Made by a program: the position numbers and the translations under genes. Below are positions 54,113 to 63,974 of a DNA stretch of 64,000 nucleotides, piece after piece. Where the stretch lies: positions 1,240,001-1,304,000 of the forward strand of contig NZ_LR134352.1 in assembly GCF_900637185.1 (NCBI RefSeq). Direction: 5' to 3'. The stretch is from Nocardia asteroides (GTDB lineage Bacteria > Actinomycetota > Actinomycetes > Mycobacteriales > Mycobacteriaceae). The stretch's first letter is position 1. Each line of letters starts with the position of its first letter. The notes below the pieces were generated by a model, which ran no database searches, was not told the DNA's origin, and worked only from the letters and a program-made list of their open reading frames with translations.

Positions 54113-55309
54113 ATGACCGCACCCGCCGAGCGCCGCCCGTACACCCCGCTGCGGCAGGCCTATGTGATCGATGCGGTGCGCACCGCCGTCGGCAAGCGCG
54201 GTGGCGCGCTGGCCGGTGTGCACCCGGCCGACCTGGGCGCAGCCGCGCTGCGCGGGCTGGTCGAGCGCACCGGCATCGATCCGGCCGTCGTCGACGACGT
54301 GATCGTCGGCTGTGTCGACAACATCGGCCCGCAGGCGGGCAATATCGGCCGCACCATGTGGCTGACCGCAGGCTTCCCCGAAGAGGTTCCCGGCGTCACC
54401 GTCGACCGGCAGTGCGGCTCCAGCCAGCAGGCCATCAACTTCGGCGCCCAGGCCATCATGAGCGGCACCGCCGAGGTGATCATCGCGGGCGGCGTGCAGA
54501 ACATGAGCGCCATCCCGATCTCGGCCGCGATGCTCGCGGGCAAGGAGTACGGCTTCGAGTCGCCGTTCGTCGGCGCCACCGGCTGGGACACGCGCTACGG
54601 CACCGGCGAGGTCTCGCAGTTCCGTGGCGCCGAGCTGATCGCCGAGAAGTGGGGCATCACCCGCGAGGACATGGAACAGTGGGCGCTGCGCAGCCACGAG
54701 CGCGCCCGCGCCGCCATCGCCGATGGCCGCTTCGAGGCCGAGATCGTGCCGGTCGGTGAGTTCACCGTCGACCAGGGCCCGCGTGAAACCAGCCTGGAGA
54801 AGATGGCGAGCCTGCAGCCGCTCGGCGAGGGCAGCCCGCTCACCGCCGCGGTGGCCAGCCAGATCTCCGACGGCGCCAGCGCCACCCTGCTCGCCTCGGA
54901 GTGGGCGGTGCAGGAGTACGGCCTGACCCCGCGCGCCCGCATCCACCATGTCAGCGCGCGTGGCGCCGACCCGATCTTCATGCTCAGCGCGCCGATCCCG
55001 GCGACGCAGTGGGCGCTGGAGAAGACCGGTCTCACCATCGACGACATCGATGTCATCGAGATCAACGAGGCCTTCGCGCCCGTGGTGCTGGCCTGGATCA
55101 AGGAGATCGGCGCCGATCCGGCGAAGGTCAATGTCAACGGTGGCGCGATCGCGCTGGGTCACCCGCTCGGCGCCACCGGCGCCAAGCTGTTCGCGACCCT
55201 GCTGCACGAGCTGGAGCGGGTGAACGGCCGCTACGGCCTGCTCACCATCTGTGAGGGTGGCGGCACGGCGAACGTGACCATCATCGAGCGGCTCGGCGCG
55301 GGCGAGTAA
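54113..55309 (+). CDS. fadA6: FadA6, thiolase of rings C/D degradation
   Basis: A 398-residue thiolase. Nucleophilic Cys in VTVDRQCGSSQQAINFGAQA, His in GHPLGATGAKLFATLLHEL and second Cys in ICEGGGTANVTIIERLGAGE are all present, so it should be catalytically complete. Starts 10 bp after kstR2 with AGGAG. It catalyses a late CoA-dependent cleavage after FadE31/32-type dehydrogenation. Confidence 0.92.
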   Translation: MTAPAERRPYTPLRQAYVIDAVRTAVGKRGGALAGVHPADLGAAALRGLVERTGIDPAVVDDVIVGCVDNIGPQAGNIGRTMWLTAGFPEEVPGVTVDRQCGSSQQAINFGAQAIMSGTAEVIIAGGVQNMSAIPISAAMLAGKEYGFESPFVGATGWDTRYGTGEVSQFRGAELIAEKWGITREDMEQWALRSHERARAAIADGRFEAEIVPVGEFTVDQGPRETSLEKMASLQPLGEGSPLTAAVASQISDGASATLLASEWAVQEYGLTPRARIHHVSARGADPIFMLSAPIPATQWALEKTGLTIDDIDVIEINEAFAPVVLAWIKEIGADPAKVNVNGGAIALGHPLGATGAKLFATLLHELERVNGRYGLLTICEGGGTANVTIIERLGAGE

Positions 55310-55328
55310 CTCTCGTCCGAGCAGTGTG

Positions 55329-55359
55329 GTGGTCCCCGGCGGGCAGCGCCGGGGACCAC
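55329..55359. terminator. Intrinsic terminator after fadA6
   Basis: Perfect 13-bp stem (GTGGTCCCCGGCG and complement) with a GGCAG loop, between fadA6 and the convergent secreted-protein gene. Confidence 0.78.
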
Positions 55360-55366
55360 ATCTCGT

Positions 55367-55702
55367 TCACCACCAGTAGGTCACTACCTCCCAGCGTTGG
55401 AGAGTTCCGGGGAAATCGCAGTGGGCCCAGGACTGCTGGCCGTCCCAGGCGACCGGGCCTCGGCGTTCGTAGGTGGCCCAGCTGCTGCCGAACCAGCCCC
55501 ACCACTGCCTGCATTCGATCCGCACCTGATGCCGGATCGGCCAATAACACTGCGAGTACGCGGACGTGTTGTTGACCGGATACGCCGAGCATCCCGACGG
55601 ACCCCATTGCGCCTGAGCAGGCGCGGCACCCATCACCACCCCCGCGCCGAGCAGCGTTGCCGCCGACGCGCTCACCATCAATTTCTTCCCGAGTGACCTC
55701 AT
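55367..55702 (-). CDS. Small secreted protein of unknown function
   Basis: A 111-residue protein. A Sec signal peptide of about 31 residues (basic MRSLGKKLM, hydrophobic LLGAGVVMGAA, cleavage after AQA) is followed by a compact, Trp/Tyr-rich mature domain with four cysteines (CSAY, QCYW, ECRQWW, HCDF), suggesting two disulfides. No known family recognised. Such small aromatic-rich exported proteins are frequent in Nocardia. Stands alone. Confidence 0.7.
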   Translation of the reverse strand: MRSLGKKLMVSASAATLLGAGVVMGAAPAQAQWGPSGCSAYPVNNTSAYSQCYWPIRHQVRIECRQWWGWFGSSWATYERRGPVAWDGQQSWAHCDFPGTLQRWEVVTYWW

Positions 55703-55808
55703 CTCCTACCTCCCACTGACCGCGTGGGGGCACGATGCCCCCGACTATGGCAGGGGCCTCCGCGCATTCGATCCCTGGTGATGCCGCGCGTCCGCGACAC
55801 CACCCTTA

Positions 55809-55824
55809 CGTGATTTACATCACA
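55809..55824. promoter_or_regulatory. CRP/GlxR-like site upstream of molybdopterin oxidoreductase
   Basis: CGTGATTTACATCACA matches TGTGA-N6-TCACA except at the first base. It is 70 bp upstream of the oxidoreductase start, in a locally AT-rich stretch. It suggests cAMP-dependent or FNR-like control; which protein binds is inference. Confidence 0.55.
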
Positions 55825-55893
55825 TTCCGAATGGTCGGTGTTACCGCCGTGCTCGCCCGGCGCGCTGTCGTACCCCGGGCCTACGATGAATCG

Positions 55894-57855
55894 GTGAAGG
55901 TGCTCGGCGCGTGCCCGCTGGACTGCCCCGACGCGTGCTCCTGGGTGGTGACCGTCGAGGACGGCGCCGCCACCGGATTGCGGGGGAACAAGGACCATCC
56001 GGTGACCCGTGGCGCGCTGTGCGTCAAGGTGAACCGCTACCTCGAGCAGGTCGGTTCGCCCGACCGGCTGCGCTACCCGCTGCGCCGCGTCGGGCCGAAG
56101 GGCTCGGGCCGGTTCGAGCGGATCAGCTGGGACACCGCGCTCGACGAGATCGCCACCCGGCTCACCGGCATCGTCGACGAGTTCGGCGCCGAGGCGATCT
56201 GGCCGTTCCACGGCACCGGCAGCCTCGGCTACCTCCAGGGCCTGGAGGGCTATCCCGGCAGGCGGATGTTCAACGTGCTCGGCGCCTCGCAGCACGCCGC
56301 CACCATCTGCTCCGTCGCGGGCGGCGCCGGGCTGCGCTACACGCTCGGCACCTCCGGCGGCATGGACCCGGAGGACTTCGCGAAGTCGAAGCTGATCCTG
56401 CTGTGGGGCACCAACCCGCTCACCTCCGGTCACCACCTGTGGAAGTTCGTGCAGGACAGCGGCGCCTACCTGGTCTCGATCGACCCGGTGCGCACCAAGA
56501 CCGCCGAGCGCTGCGACGAGCACATCGCGCCGCTGCCCGGCACCGATGCCGCACTGGCGCTCGGGCTGTTGCACGTGGTGGTCTCGCTCGGCGCGCAGGA
56601 CGAGGCGTTCATCGCCGAACACACCGAGGGCTGGCCCGAATTCCGGGACCGGATCGCCGAATACACCCCGGAACGGAGTGCCGAGATCACCGGGGTGCCG
56701 CGCGAGCGGATCGTCGCGCTCGGTGAGCGCATCGCCCGCACCAGACCCACCGCCATCCGCGCCTCGCAGGGCATGCAGCGTCACGCGGGCGGCGGGATGG
56801 CGCTGCGGGTGCTCGCCTGCCTGCCCGGCGTCACCGGGGACTGGGCGATTCCCGGTGGCGGACTGCACTATTCGACCAGCGGTCATTTCCGCCTCGACGA
56901 CGCCGCGCTGGTCCGCGACGATCTGCTGCCGCACCCGGTCCGCACCCTGTCGATGACCCGGCTCGGTGAAGCGCTGCTGGAGACCGACGACCCGCCGGTC
57001 AAGGCGCTGTTCGTGATCGGCGCCAACCCGGTGGGTTCCAACCCCGACCAGCGCCGGGTGATTGAGGGGCTGTCCCGCGAGGACCTGTTCACCGTGGTCC
57101 TGGAACATTTCGCCACCGACACCGTCGACTACGCCGACATCGTCCTGCCCGCCACGATGCAGCCCGAACACCTCGACGTCATCGCCGGCTACGGGCACCT
57201 CTACCTGGTGTGGAACGAACCCGCCGTCGAGCCGCCGGGCGAATGCCTGTCCACCACCGAGACTTTCCGCAGGCTCTCGCGTCGCCTCGGCCTCACCGAA
57301 CCGGCGCTCTACGACTCCGACGAGGAGCTGGCCCGGCAACTGCTGAAGGGCCACGACCTCGACCGGCTCCGTGCCGACGGCTTCCTCAAGATCCAGCCCG
57401 GCTCGGTCCCCGCCGGCAAGCTCCAATTCGTCTCCAGCCGAGCCGAACTCGCGGGCGAGTCACCGCTGCCCGGCTACACCCCGTCGGCCGACCCCGGCGA
57501 CGGTCTGGTGCTCATCTCGGCCGCCTCCCACTACTTCCTGAACACCACGTTCGGCAGCAACCCCGAACTCCGCCGCCGCGCAGGCGAATCCACCGTCACC
57601 CTGCACCCCGACGACGCCACCGCCCGCGCGATCACCAACGGAACTCCGGTCCTGGTCACCAACGCCCGCGGCTCTTTCGAGGCCGTCGCCGAGGTGTCCG
57701 ACCGCGTTCGCCCCGGCGTCGCCGCCACCACCAAGGGGCGCTGGGCCAAATTCACCGCGGGCGCCACCGTCAACGCCACCATCGCCGAACGCGACGCCGA
57801 CTACGCGGGCGGCGCGGTCTTCCACGACAACCGCGTCGAGATCCGGCCCCGCTAG
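55894..57855 (+). CDS. Molybdopterin-dependent oxidoreductase (formate dehydrogenase/DMSO reductase family)
   Basis: About 653 residues from a GTG start (VKVLGACPLDC). The N-terminal [4Fe-4S] ligands are in GACPLDCPDACSW and, later, RGALCVKVNRY. Molybdopterin-binding regions AATICSVAGGAGLRYTLGTS, ILLWGTNPLTSGHHLWKFV, LFVIGANPVGSNPDQRR and the C-terminal NATFxS-like LNTTFGSNPEL are present. No Tat signal, so cytoplasmic. The residue coordinating Mo cannot be set with certainty (Cys of ATICSVAG or the following Ser). Substrate unknown. The frame is open further upstream, but that part does not look coding. Confidence 0.85.
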   Translation: MKVLGACPLDCPDACSWVVTVEDGAATGLRGNKDHPVTRGALCVKVNRYLEQVGSPDRLRYPLRRVGPKGSGRFERISWDTALDEIATRLTGIVDEFGAEAIWPFHGTGSLGYLQGLEGYPGRRMFNVLGASQHAATICSVAGGAGLRYTLGTSGGMDPEDFAKSKLILLWGTNPLTSGHHLWKFVQDSGAYLVSIDPVRTKTAERCDEHIAPLPGTDAALALGLLHVVVSLGAQDEAFIAEHTEGWPEFRDRIAEYTPERSAEITGVPRERIVALGERIARTRPTAIRASQGMQRHAGGGMALRVLACLPGVTGDWAIPGGGLHYSTSGHFRLDDAALVRDDLLPHPVRTLSMTRLGEALLETDDPPVKALFVIGANPVGSNPDQRRVIEGLSREDLFTVVLEHFATDTVDYADIVLPATMQPEHLDVIAGYGHLYLVWNEPAVEPPGECLSTTETFRRLSRRLGLTEPALYDSDEELARQLLKGHDLDRLRADGFLKIQPGSVPAGKLQFVSSRAELAGESPLPGYTPSADPGDGLVLISAASHYFLNTTFGSNPELRRRAGESTVTLHPDDATARAITNGTPVLVTNARGSFEAVAEVSDRVRPGVAATTKGRWAKFTAGATVNATIAERDADYAGGAVFHDNRVEIRPR

Positions 57856-58688
57856 GCAGGCGCTGCCGCCGCGGCGGTGCTCAGCGAGTCGAAGACCCGC
57901 GCGGTGGGGGAGCCCGGTTCGGCGCAGTAGACGATCATGCGCTGGTCGGTGTCGGCTATCCGCAGCTCCTGGCAGGTGAATTCGAGCTCGCCGTGGACCG
58001 GGTGGGTGAGGTGTTTGGTGTGACAGCGGCGGGTGGCGACCTCGTGGTCGGCCCACATCCGCGCGAATCGCGGTGCGGTGCCGAGCAGTTCGGTGACGAG
58101 GGCGGCCAGGTCGGGGTTGCCGGGGTAGCGGGCGTAGGTGGCGCGCAGCTCGGCGACGGTGGAGCGGACGTAGCGCAGGGTCTCCGGGTCGGTCCAGTGC
58201 GGATCGTCGGCGGGCATCCGGAACATCCAGCGCACCAGATTGCGTTCGTGCCCGGGCACGGTCGCGAGATCGCCGATGAACGCGGTGGCCGCGGTGTTCC
58301 AGACCAGGATCTCGAAGGCGGCGTCCACGACGTAGGCCGGTGCGCGCAGGTTGTCCAGCATGATCCGCACGGCGCCGGACACCTCGCGATTCGGCCCGAC
58401 GACCGGCGGCGGATTCTCCCCGCTGATCCGGAAGAGGTAGTCGCGCTCGTCGACGGTCAGCAGGAGCGCGCGGGCCAGCGCGGTCAGTACCTGCCGGGAC
58501 GGCCGCGCGCCACGCGCCTGCTCGACCCGGATGTAGTAGTCGACGGAGATGCCTGCCAGCTGCGCGACCTCCTGACGCCGCAGCCCGGGGGTGCGCCGCG
58601 GCCCGATGTCGGGCAGCCCGACGTCGGCGGGGCGCAGTGCCGCCCGCCGGGCCCGCAGGAAGGCCGCCAGTTCCTCGCGTTTCGCCAC
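57852..58688 (-). CDS. Helix-turn-helix regulator with MmyB-like ligand-binding domain
   Basis: A 278-residue Xre-type regulator with a GTG start. Helix-turn-helix PGLRRQEVAQLAGISVDYYI with RVEQARGARPSRQVLTALAR is at residues 32-73. The MmyB-like C-terminal domain contains RAPAYVVDAAFEILVWNTAA and LVRWMFRMPADDPHW. It is divergent from an SDR gene, 87 bp between starts; this pairing (regulator plus SDR) is widespread in actinobacteria. Overlaps the convergent oxidoreductase stop by 4 bp. Confidence 0.88.
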   Translation of the reverse strand: MAKREELAAFLRARRAALRPADVGLPDIGPRRTPGLRRQEVAQLAGISVDYYIRVEQARGARPSRQVLTALARALLLTVDERDYLFRISGENPPPVVGPNREVSGAVRIMLDNLRAPAYVVDAAFEILVWNTAATAFIGDLATVPGHERNLVRWMFRMPADDPHWTDPETLRYVRSTVAELRATYARYPGNPDLAALVTELLGTAPRFARMWADHEVATRRCHTKHLTHPVHGELEFTCQELRIADTDQRMIVYCAEPGSPTARVFDSLSTAAAAAPA

Positions 58689-58775
58689 GTCTTCCAGTGT
58701 GGCCCGGCGAGGCCGTCGCAGGGTGGTACAGCTTGGTCCTCCCTGGGCGGGACGGTCGCTGCCACGCTCGTCGAC

Positions 58776-59522
58776 ATGACCACCACAGCATTGATCACCG
58801 GCGCCAACAAGGGCATCGGCTACGAGACCGCGCGGGCGCTGGCAGCGCGGGGGATGACCGTTCTGGTCGGCGCGCGCGACGCGGGCCGAGGGGCCGCCGC
58901 CGTCGACAAGCTGCGCGCCGAGGGCGCCGACGCGCGGCTGATCCAGCTCGACGTCACCGACGCCGCGTCCATCGCCGCCGCCGCGGCGCACATCGACGAA
59001 ACCTGCGGCGTGCTGGACGTTCTCGTCAACAACGCGGGCATCGCGGGCGGCTTCGGCGCGCCCTCGGCGACCGACCCGGCGATGATGCGCGAGGTCTTCG
59101 AGACCAATGTCTTCGGTGCCGTCGCGGTCACCAACGCGATGCTGCCGCTGCTGCGCCGGGCGCAGGCCGCGCGCATCGTGAACGTGTCCAGCGAGGTCGG
59201 GTCCATCACCCTGATGATGGACCCCGACGGGCCGATGTGGCCCGCCGCCGCGGTCCCGTACCCCGCGTCGAAGACGGCGCTCACCATGCTCACCGCCATG
59301 TACGCCAAGGAACTCTGGGACACCCCGATCAAGGTCAATGCCGCCAACCCCGGCTATTGCGCCACGGACTTCAACGCCGACAGCGGTTTTCGCACTGCCG
59401 AGCAGGGGGCCGAGGTCAGCGTCCATCTCGCGACGCTGCCCGCCGACGGCCCCACCGGTCAGCTGTGGGGCTACCGCTGGGGCGCCGCCGACGGCGACGA
59501 GTACGGCGTCCTGCCGTGGTGA
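58776..59522 (+). CDS. Short-chain dehydrogenase/reductase
   Basis: A 248-residue SDR. Cofactor motif TTALITGANKGIGYETARAL, VLVNNAGIAGGFGAPSATDP, catalytic Ser in IVNVSSEVGSITLMMDPDG and YPASKTALTMLTAMYAKEL (Tyr, Lys) are present. Ends GYRWGAADGDEYGVLPW, typical of carbonyl-reductase-like SDRs. Probably repressed by the divergent MmyB-like regulator; substrate unknown. Confidence 0.88.
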   Translation: MTTTALITGANKGIGYETARALAARGMTVLVGARDAGRGAAAVDKLRAEGADARLIQLDVTDAASIAAAAAHIDETCGVLDVLVNNAGIAGGFGAPSATDPAMMREVFETNVFGAVAVTNAMLPLLRRAQAARIVNVSSEVGSITLMMDPDGPMWPAAAVPYPASKTALTMLTAMYAKELWDTPIKVNAANPGYCATDFNADSGFRTAEQGAEVSVHLATLPADGPTGQLWGYRWGAADGDEYGVLPW

Positions 59523-59528
59523 ACCGGG

Positions 59529-60773
59529 TCAGAAGTCGACGGCGTCGCGGACGAGGGGGCAGGTCATGCAGTGACCGCCGCCGCGGCCGCGGCCGAGTTC
59601 GGCGCCCACGATGGTGATCACCTCGACGCCTTCCTTACGCAGGGCGGCGTTGGTGTGGGTGTTGCGGTCGTAGGCGAAGACGACACCGGGTTCCACGGCG
59701 ACCAGGTTGTTGCCGCTGTCCCACTGCTGGCGTTCGTTGGCGTAGTAGCCGCCGCCGGTCTCCACCACCCGCAGCTTCGGCAGGTTCAGCGATTCGGCCA
59801 CCACGTCCAGGAACGGCGCGCTCTCCTCGGTCACCTCGATGCCGGGGGAGCGGTCGCTGGGCCGCAGCGAGAACGGGTGGATGCCGTAGACGATGTCGGG
59901 GTACACCGTCACCAGATCGCGGTCGGCGAAGGTGAACACGGTGTCGAGGTGCATGGCCGAGCGCAGCTTGGGCATGCCGGCCACGATCACCCGCTCGGCC
60001 GCCCCCGCCGCGAACAGCGACGCGGCGACCTGCGTGATCGCCTGCCGCGACGTCCGCTCGCTCATGCCGACCAGCACCACCCCGTTGCCGACCGGCATCA
60101 CGTCGCCGCCCTCGAAAGTGGCCAGCCCCCAGTCCTGTTCGGGATCACCCCACCAGATCTTCGCGCCGGTGAAGTCGGGATGGAAGGTGTAGACGGCGCT
60201 CATCAGCAGGGTCTCGTCGTGCCGGGCGGGCCAGTACAGCGGATTGAGCGTGACGCCGCCGTAGAGCCAGCAGGTGGTGTCGCGGGTGTAGAGGGTGTTC
60301 GGCAGCGGTGGCATCAGGTACTCGCGCACGCCGGTCTGTTCGCGCGCCAGCGCCAGGTAGCCCGAGCGGAAGTCGGCGGGCAGGTCCGCGGTCGCGAGTC
60401 CGCCGATCAGGTAGGTGGCCAGGGTGCGGTCGTCCAGGCTGGTCAGGTAGGCCCTGGTGTCGTCGACCAGGCCGAGCCCGACCTCGTTGGCGACGATCTT
60501 GCGATCCAGGATCCAGTCCTTCGCCCCGGGCACGGCGAGGGTCTCGGCGAGCAGATTGTGCAGTTCGACCACCTCGACGCCGCGGTCGCGCATCTTGGTC
60601 ATGAAGTCGAAGTGGTCGCGCTTGGCGTTCTGCACCCACAGCACGTCGTCGAAGAGCAGATCGTCGCAGTTGGTCGGTGTGAGCCGCTCGTGGGCCAGGC
60701 CGGGCGCGCACACCAGCACCTTGCGCAGCGTGCCGACTTCGGAATGGACGCCGAATTCGGTGGTTCCGGTCAT
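59529..60773 (-). CDS. arcA: Arginine deiminase
   Basis: A 414-residue enzyme that converts arginine to citrulline and ammonia. Motifs: [76 protein letters not shown] (active-site His/Asp) and the nucleophilic Cys in [20 protein letters not shown]. An amino acid antiporter gene lies immediately upstream. No arcB or arcC in the window, so citrulline use is not accounted for here. Confidence 0.94.
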   Translation of the reverse strand: MTGTTEFGVHSEVGTLRKVLVCAPGLAHERLTPTNCDDLLFDDVLWVQNAKRDHFDFMTKMRDRGVEVVELHNLLAETLAVPGAKDWILDRKIVANEVGLGLVDDTRAYLTSLDDRTLATYLIGGLATADLPADFRSGYLALAREQTGVREYLMPPLPNTLYTRDTTCWLYGGVTLNPLYWPARHDETLLMSAVYTFHPDFTGAKIWWGDPEQDWGLATFEGGDVMPVGNGVVLVGMSERTSRQAITQVAASLFAAGAAERVIVAGMPKLRSAMHLDTVFTFADRDLVTVYPDIVYGIHPFSLRPSDRSPGIEVTEESAPFLDVVAESLNLPKLRVVETGGGYYANERQQWDSGNNLVAVEPGVVFAYDRNTHTNAALRKEGVEVITIVGAELGRGRGGGHCMTCPLVRDAVDF

Positions 60774-60798
60774 TTCTGCTCCTCGGGGTCGGACGGAC

Positions 60799-62238
60799 TC
60801 AGATGGAGATGGCGCCGGTCGCCAGGCCGACGATGCCGATGACGGCGCCGACGGCGACGCCGGTGAACAGGATCGCCTCCCACGGCGAGAAGATCCGCTT
60901 GCCCGCCTCACGGCGGGTCAGCGCGAACAGCAGGGTGCCGGGCGCGTAGATGATGCACGACAGCAGCAGGAATTCGAGCCCGGCCGCCACCAGCATGAAC
61001 GCGGTGTAGAAGGTGGCGACGAACGCGATGACGAGTTCCTTGGTGCGGTCGCCGGGCTCGATCCGCTCGTAGGTCTCCCTGGTGTAGGCGAGCTTGAGAG
61101 CGTAGGCCGCGGCCAGCAGGTACGGCACCAGCGACAGCGAACTGCACAGCTTGAGCGTGAAGGTGAAGGCATCGTCGGAGAACAGCGTGGTGATCAGCAC
61201 GATCTGGATGAGCACGGTGGTGAAGATCAGCGCGACCACCGGCACCTTGTTGCCGTTGACCCGGGCCAGGAACGCGGGCATGTCCCGGTCCTGCGCCGCG
61301 ACGAACAGCACCTCGGCGGCCATCAGGGTCCAGGCCAGGTACGCGCCGAGCACCGAGATGATCAGGCCGATGCTGATGAACCACGCGCCCCAGGTGCCGA
61401 CCGCGGATTCGAAGACCGGCGACATCGACGGCTGCTGGGCCACGGCCAGTTCCTCGCGCGGCATGATGCCGAACGACACCATGGTCACCGACGCGAAAAT
61501 GGCCAGCACGCTGAGGAAGCCGAGCACGGTGGCGCGCCCGATGTCCTCGCGCTTGCGGGCGTACCTGGAGTAGACGCTCGCGCCCTCGATGCCGAGGAAC
61601 ACGAAGACCGTCACCAGCATGGTCGAACGCACCTGTTCCACCAGCGATTCCGAGTACCCGTCGCCGCCCCAGAAGTTGTCCGCGAACACGCCCGCGTCGA
61701 AGTAGAACAGCAGCACCACGATGAACACCAGGATCGGGACCAGCTTGGCCACGGTGACGATCTGGTTGATGGCGGCGGCCTCCTGGACCCCGCGCAGCAC
61801 CATGAAGTGGAACGCCCAGATGCACACCGTCGACAGCAGCACCGCGGGCACGGTGTTGCCCTCGCCGAAGATGGGCAGCACCTGCCCGAGCGTGGATTTG
61901 ATCAGCACCCAGTAGCTGACATTGCCCACACAGGCGCTGGCCCAGTACCCGAACGCGGAGAAGAAGCCAAGGTATTCCCCGAAGCCGGCCTTGGCGTAGG
62001 CGTACACACCGGCGTCGAGGTCGGGTTTGCGCACGGCCAGCGTCTGGAAGACGAAGGCCAGCATCAGCATTCCGGTGCCCGCGATCGCCCACGCGATCAG
62101 CGCGCCGAAACCGCCGGTGGCCTGCCCGAAGTTGCGCGGCAGCGAGAAGACGCCCGCGCCGACCATGGAGCCGACCACCATCGCCGACAAGGTCAGCAAC
62201 GGCATCGTCTTCGTCGCGGTCTGTTCCGAGGTGGCCAT
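60799..62238 (-). CDS. arcD: APC-family arginine/ornithine-type antiporter
   Basis: A 479-residue membrane protein with about 12 to 13 helices. Start region [20 protein letters not shown] leads into helix 1 with [20 protein letters not shown] (the APC substrate-binding GAG motif). [20 protein letters not shown] and [20 protein letters not shown] follow. Start chosen at the ATG preceded by GGAGGAG. Probably exchanges arginine for a deiminase product; coupling to arcA 25 bp downstream supports this. Lysine or histidine exchange cannot be excluded. Confidence 0.88.
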   Translation of the reverse strand: MATSEQTATKTMPLLTLSAMVVGSMVGAGVFSLPRNFGQATGGFGALIAWAIAGTGMLMLAFVFQTLAVRKPDLDAGVYAYAKAGFGEYLGFFSAFGYWASACVGNVSYWVLIKSTLGQVLPIFGEGNTVPAVLLSTVCIWAFHFMVLRGVQEAAAINQIVTVAKLVPILVFIVVLLFYFDAGVFADNFWGGDGYSESLVEQVRSTMLVTVFVFLGIEGASVYSRYARKREDIGRATVLGFLSVLAIFASVTMVSFGIMPREELAVAQQPSMSPVFESAVGTWGAWFISIGLIISVLGAYLAWTLMAAEVLFVAAQDRDMPAFLARVNGNKVPVVALIFTTVLIQIVLITTLFSDDAFTFTLKLCSSLSLVPYLLAAAYALKLAYTRETYERIEPGDRTKELVIAFVATFYTAFMLVAAGLEFLLLSCIIYAPGTLLFALTRREAGKRIFSPWEAILFTGVAVGAVIGIVGLATGAISI

Positions 62239-62520
62239 CGCGCTACTCCTCCGGATCGATCCTGCGAGCTGACTGGCCGCGGTCGGCAATCATCGTGCAC
62301 ACGGGCGGCGTCGAGGCCCGGACCTGCCGTAGCGCCTCGATCCGCACGTGACCTCCCACGGGGATGGCGATTTCCGGCAAATTCTAAGCGACCATGGGCG
62401 GTGGGCGTCGGCTCCGCGCGCCGATCGAGACCGAGGTGTTTCCTGCCGAACCGCTGCGCGGCCCGCCCACCGGGCACCTCCTGGAGCGCGACACCGGGCT
62501 CACACGAGAGCGGGTGCTCG

Positions 62521-62723
62521 GTGACCGCCACCGTGGAATGGCGCAACCGCGACACCGGGGCGAGCGGGTCGACCGCGGTGGTCGTGGCGGGCGGACCCGC
62601 CGGGCAGACCGGCCGGGCGGTCGGTGTGGTGCTGCCGACGGGCGCGGGATCGAGGCGTCGGTGCGCACCACGCCGCTGGCGCATCTGCCCGGCACGGTGC
62701 AATTCACCGTCGACGTGGTCTGA
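62521..62723 (+). pseudogene. Frameshifted remnant of a small conserved protein
   Basis: From GTG at 62521 one frame reads VTATVEWRNRDTGASGSTAV and continues to GVVLPTGAG. Near base 62645 the sensible reading moves to another frame, IEASVRTTPLAHLPGTVQFT ending VDVV and a stop at 62723. Restoring one base in the GCGGGA run would give one continuous beta-rich domain of about 67 residues. Either a pseudogene fragment or a sequencing error. The preceding 280 bp, to the arcD start, show no N-terminal part I can identify. Confidence 0.45.
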
Positions 62724-62729
62724 AAAGAA

Positions 62730-62781
62730 GAGCACCGGACCGGGCGCGCACTTCGTGGGTGCGGCGTCCGATCCGGTGCTC
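62730..62781. terminator. Possible stem-loop terminator
   Basis: GAGCACCGGA pairs with TCCGGTGCTC across a 32-base loop that can itself pair partly. It lies between the remnant and the convergent ipdC gene. A run of A on its left would read as T for minus-strand transcription of ipdC. Confidence 0.4.
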
Positions 62782-62891
62782 GATCGCCCCGGTTCGACTC
62801 CGACGGTTGGCTCTGGGCCGTCGGGCAGGGCGAGTCCGGCCGGCGGCCGCGCGAATGGTGAGCGCGGCACGCCGGATTCGGTTCTGGGGGG

Positions 62892-63974
62892 TCAGCCCGC
62901 TTCGGGGGCGGGCACGGCGGTGAGCGAGGAGATCGCCTCGATGCGGGCGAGCGCGTCGGTGACGATCTGGTCGATCAGCTCGGCGACCGTGGGCAGGCTG
63001 TCGATGATGCCGGTGACCTGGCCGGCGGGCAGCACGCCCGCGTCGGTGCGGCCTTCGACGAGACCGGCCTTGGTCAGCATCGCCGAGTTGGCCGCCATCA
63101 CGACCTGGGACCAGCTCAGGTCCTTGGTCTTGCGCATCGCGAGGCCGTCGCGCATCAGCGTCGACCACTTCATGCCGGTCATGGACTTGAACTTGGCTGC
63201 GTTGCCGACCGCGGCGGACAGGCCGCGCCAGCCGCCGGAGTGCTCCAGCTTGTCGACCAGTTCGGTGTTCAGCATCCGGTGCGGCATGCCGTCGACCTTC
63301 ACCGAGACCACCGTGTCCTGCAGCCCGCGCGCCAGGTACTCCTGCTTCACGGCATCGGGCACGGTGCTCTCCTGGGTGAGCAGGAAGCGGGTGCCCATCG
63401 CGACGCCGGCGGCGCCGTAGGACAGCGCCGCGGCCAGCCCGCGCCCGTCGAAGAAACCGCCCGCCGCCACCACCGGGATGTCGACCGCGTCGAGCACCGA
63501 GGGCAGCAGCAGCGTGGTGGCGACCGGGCCGGTGTGCCCACCGCCCTCGCCGCCCTGCACGATCACCGCGTCGGCGCCCCAGGAGGCCACCTTCACCGCG
63601 TGCTTGGCGGCGCCGATCGACGGCACCACCACCACACCGGCGTCCTTGAGCTTGGCGATGAGGTCCTTCTTCGGCGCGAGCGCGAAGGAGGCGACCTTGA
63701 CCTGTTCGCGGATGAGCAGGTCGATGCGGTCGACGGCATCGGTCGCGTCGGCGCGGATGTTCACGCCGAACGGTTTGTCGGTGAGCGACTTGGTCTTGGC
63801 GACCGCCGCCTCGAGCTCCTCGAAGGTCATCGTGGCCGAGGCCAGGATGCCGAGCCCGCCCGCGTTGGCGGTGGCGGCGACCAGGCGCGGGCCGGCGACC
63901 CAGCCCATGCCGGTCTGCACGACCGGATGCTCGATCCCGACCAGCTCGGTGAGCGGAGTCCGCAGCCGGCTCAC
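62892..63974 (-). CDS. ipdC: IpdC, nitronate-monooxygenase-like flavoprotein of rings C/D pathway
   Basis: A 360-residue TIM-barrel flavoprotein of the NPD family. FMN/substrate motifs are HPVVQTGMGWVAGPRLVAAT, ADAVIVQGGEGGGHTGPVAT (catalytic His region) and DIPVVAAGGFFDGRGLAAAL followed by GAAGVAMGTRFLLTQE. The best match by architecture and genomic context is Rv3553 (IpdC), which oxidises the HIP-CoA-derived intermediate before ring D cleavage. GTG start with GAGGAG upstream. The operon partners ipdA/ipdB would lie beyond the window end; a plain nitronate monooxygenase is the alternative. Confidence 0.75.
   Translation of the reverse strand: MSRLRTPLTELVGIEHPVVQTGMGWVAGPRLVAATANAGGLGILASATMTFEELEAAVAKTKSLTDKPFGVNIRADATDAVDRIDLLIREQVKVASFALAPKKDLIAKLKDAGVVVVPSIGAAKHAVKVASWGADAVIVQGGEGGGHTGPVATTLLLPSVLDAVDIPVVAAGGFFDGRGLAAALSYGAAGVAMGTRFLLTQESTVPDAVKQEYLARGLQDTVVSVKVDGMPHRMLNTELVDKLEHSGGWRGLSAAVGNAAKFKSMTGMKWSTLMRDGLAMRKTKDLSWSQVVMAANSAMLTKAGLVEGRTDAGVLPAGQVTGIIDSLPTVAELIDQIVTDALARIEAISSLTAVPAPEAG

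Noticed and set aside
60457..63420. A nearly 1000-codon open frame on the plus strand opposite arcA, arcD and ipdC
   Set aside because: It is the antisense shadow of recognised genes, with repetitive His/Asp/Arg/Gln composition. Only the short stretch near 62521 has coding character, and that is listed separately.
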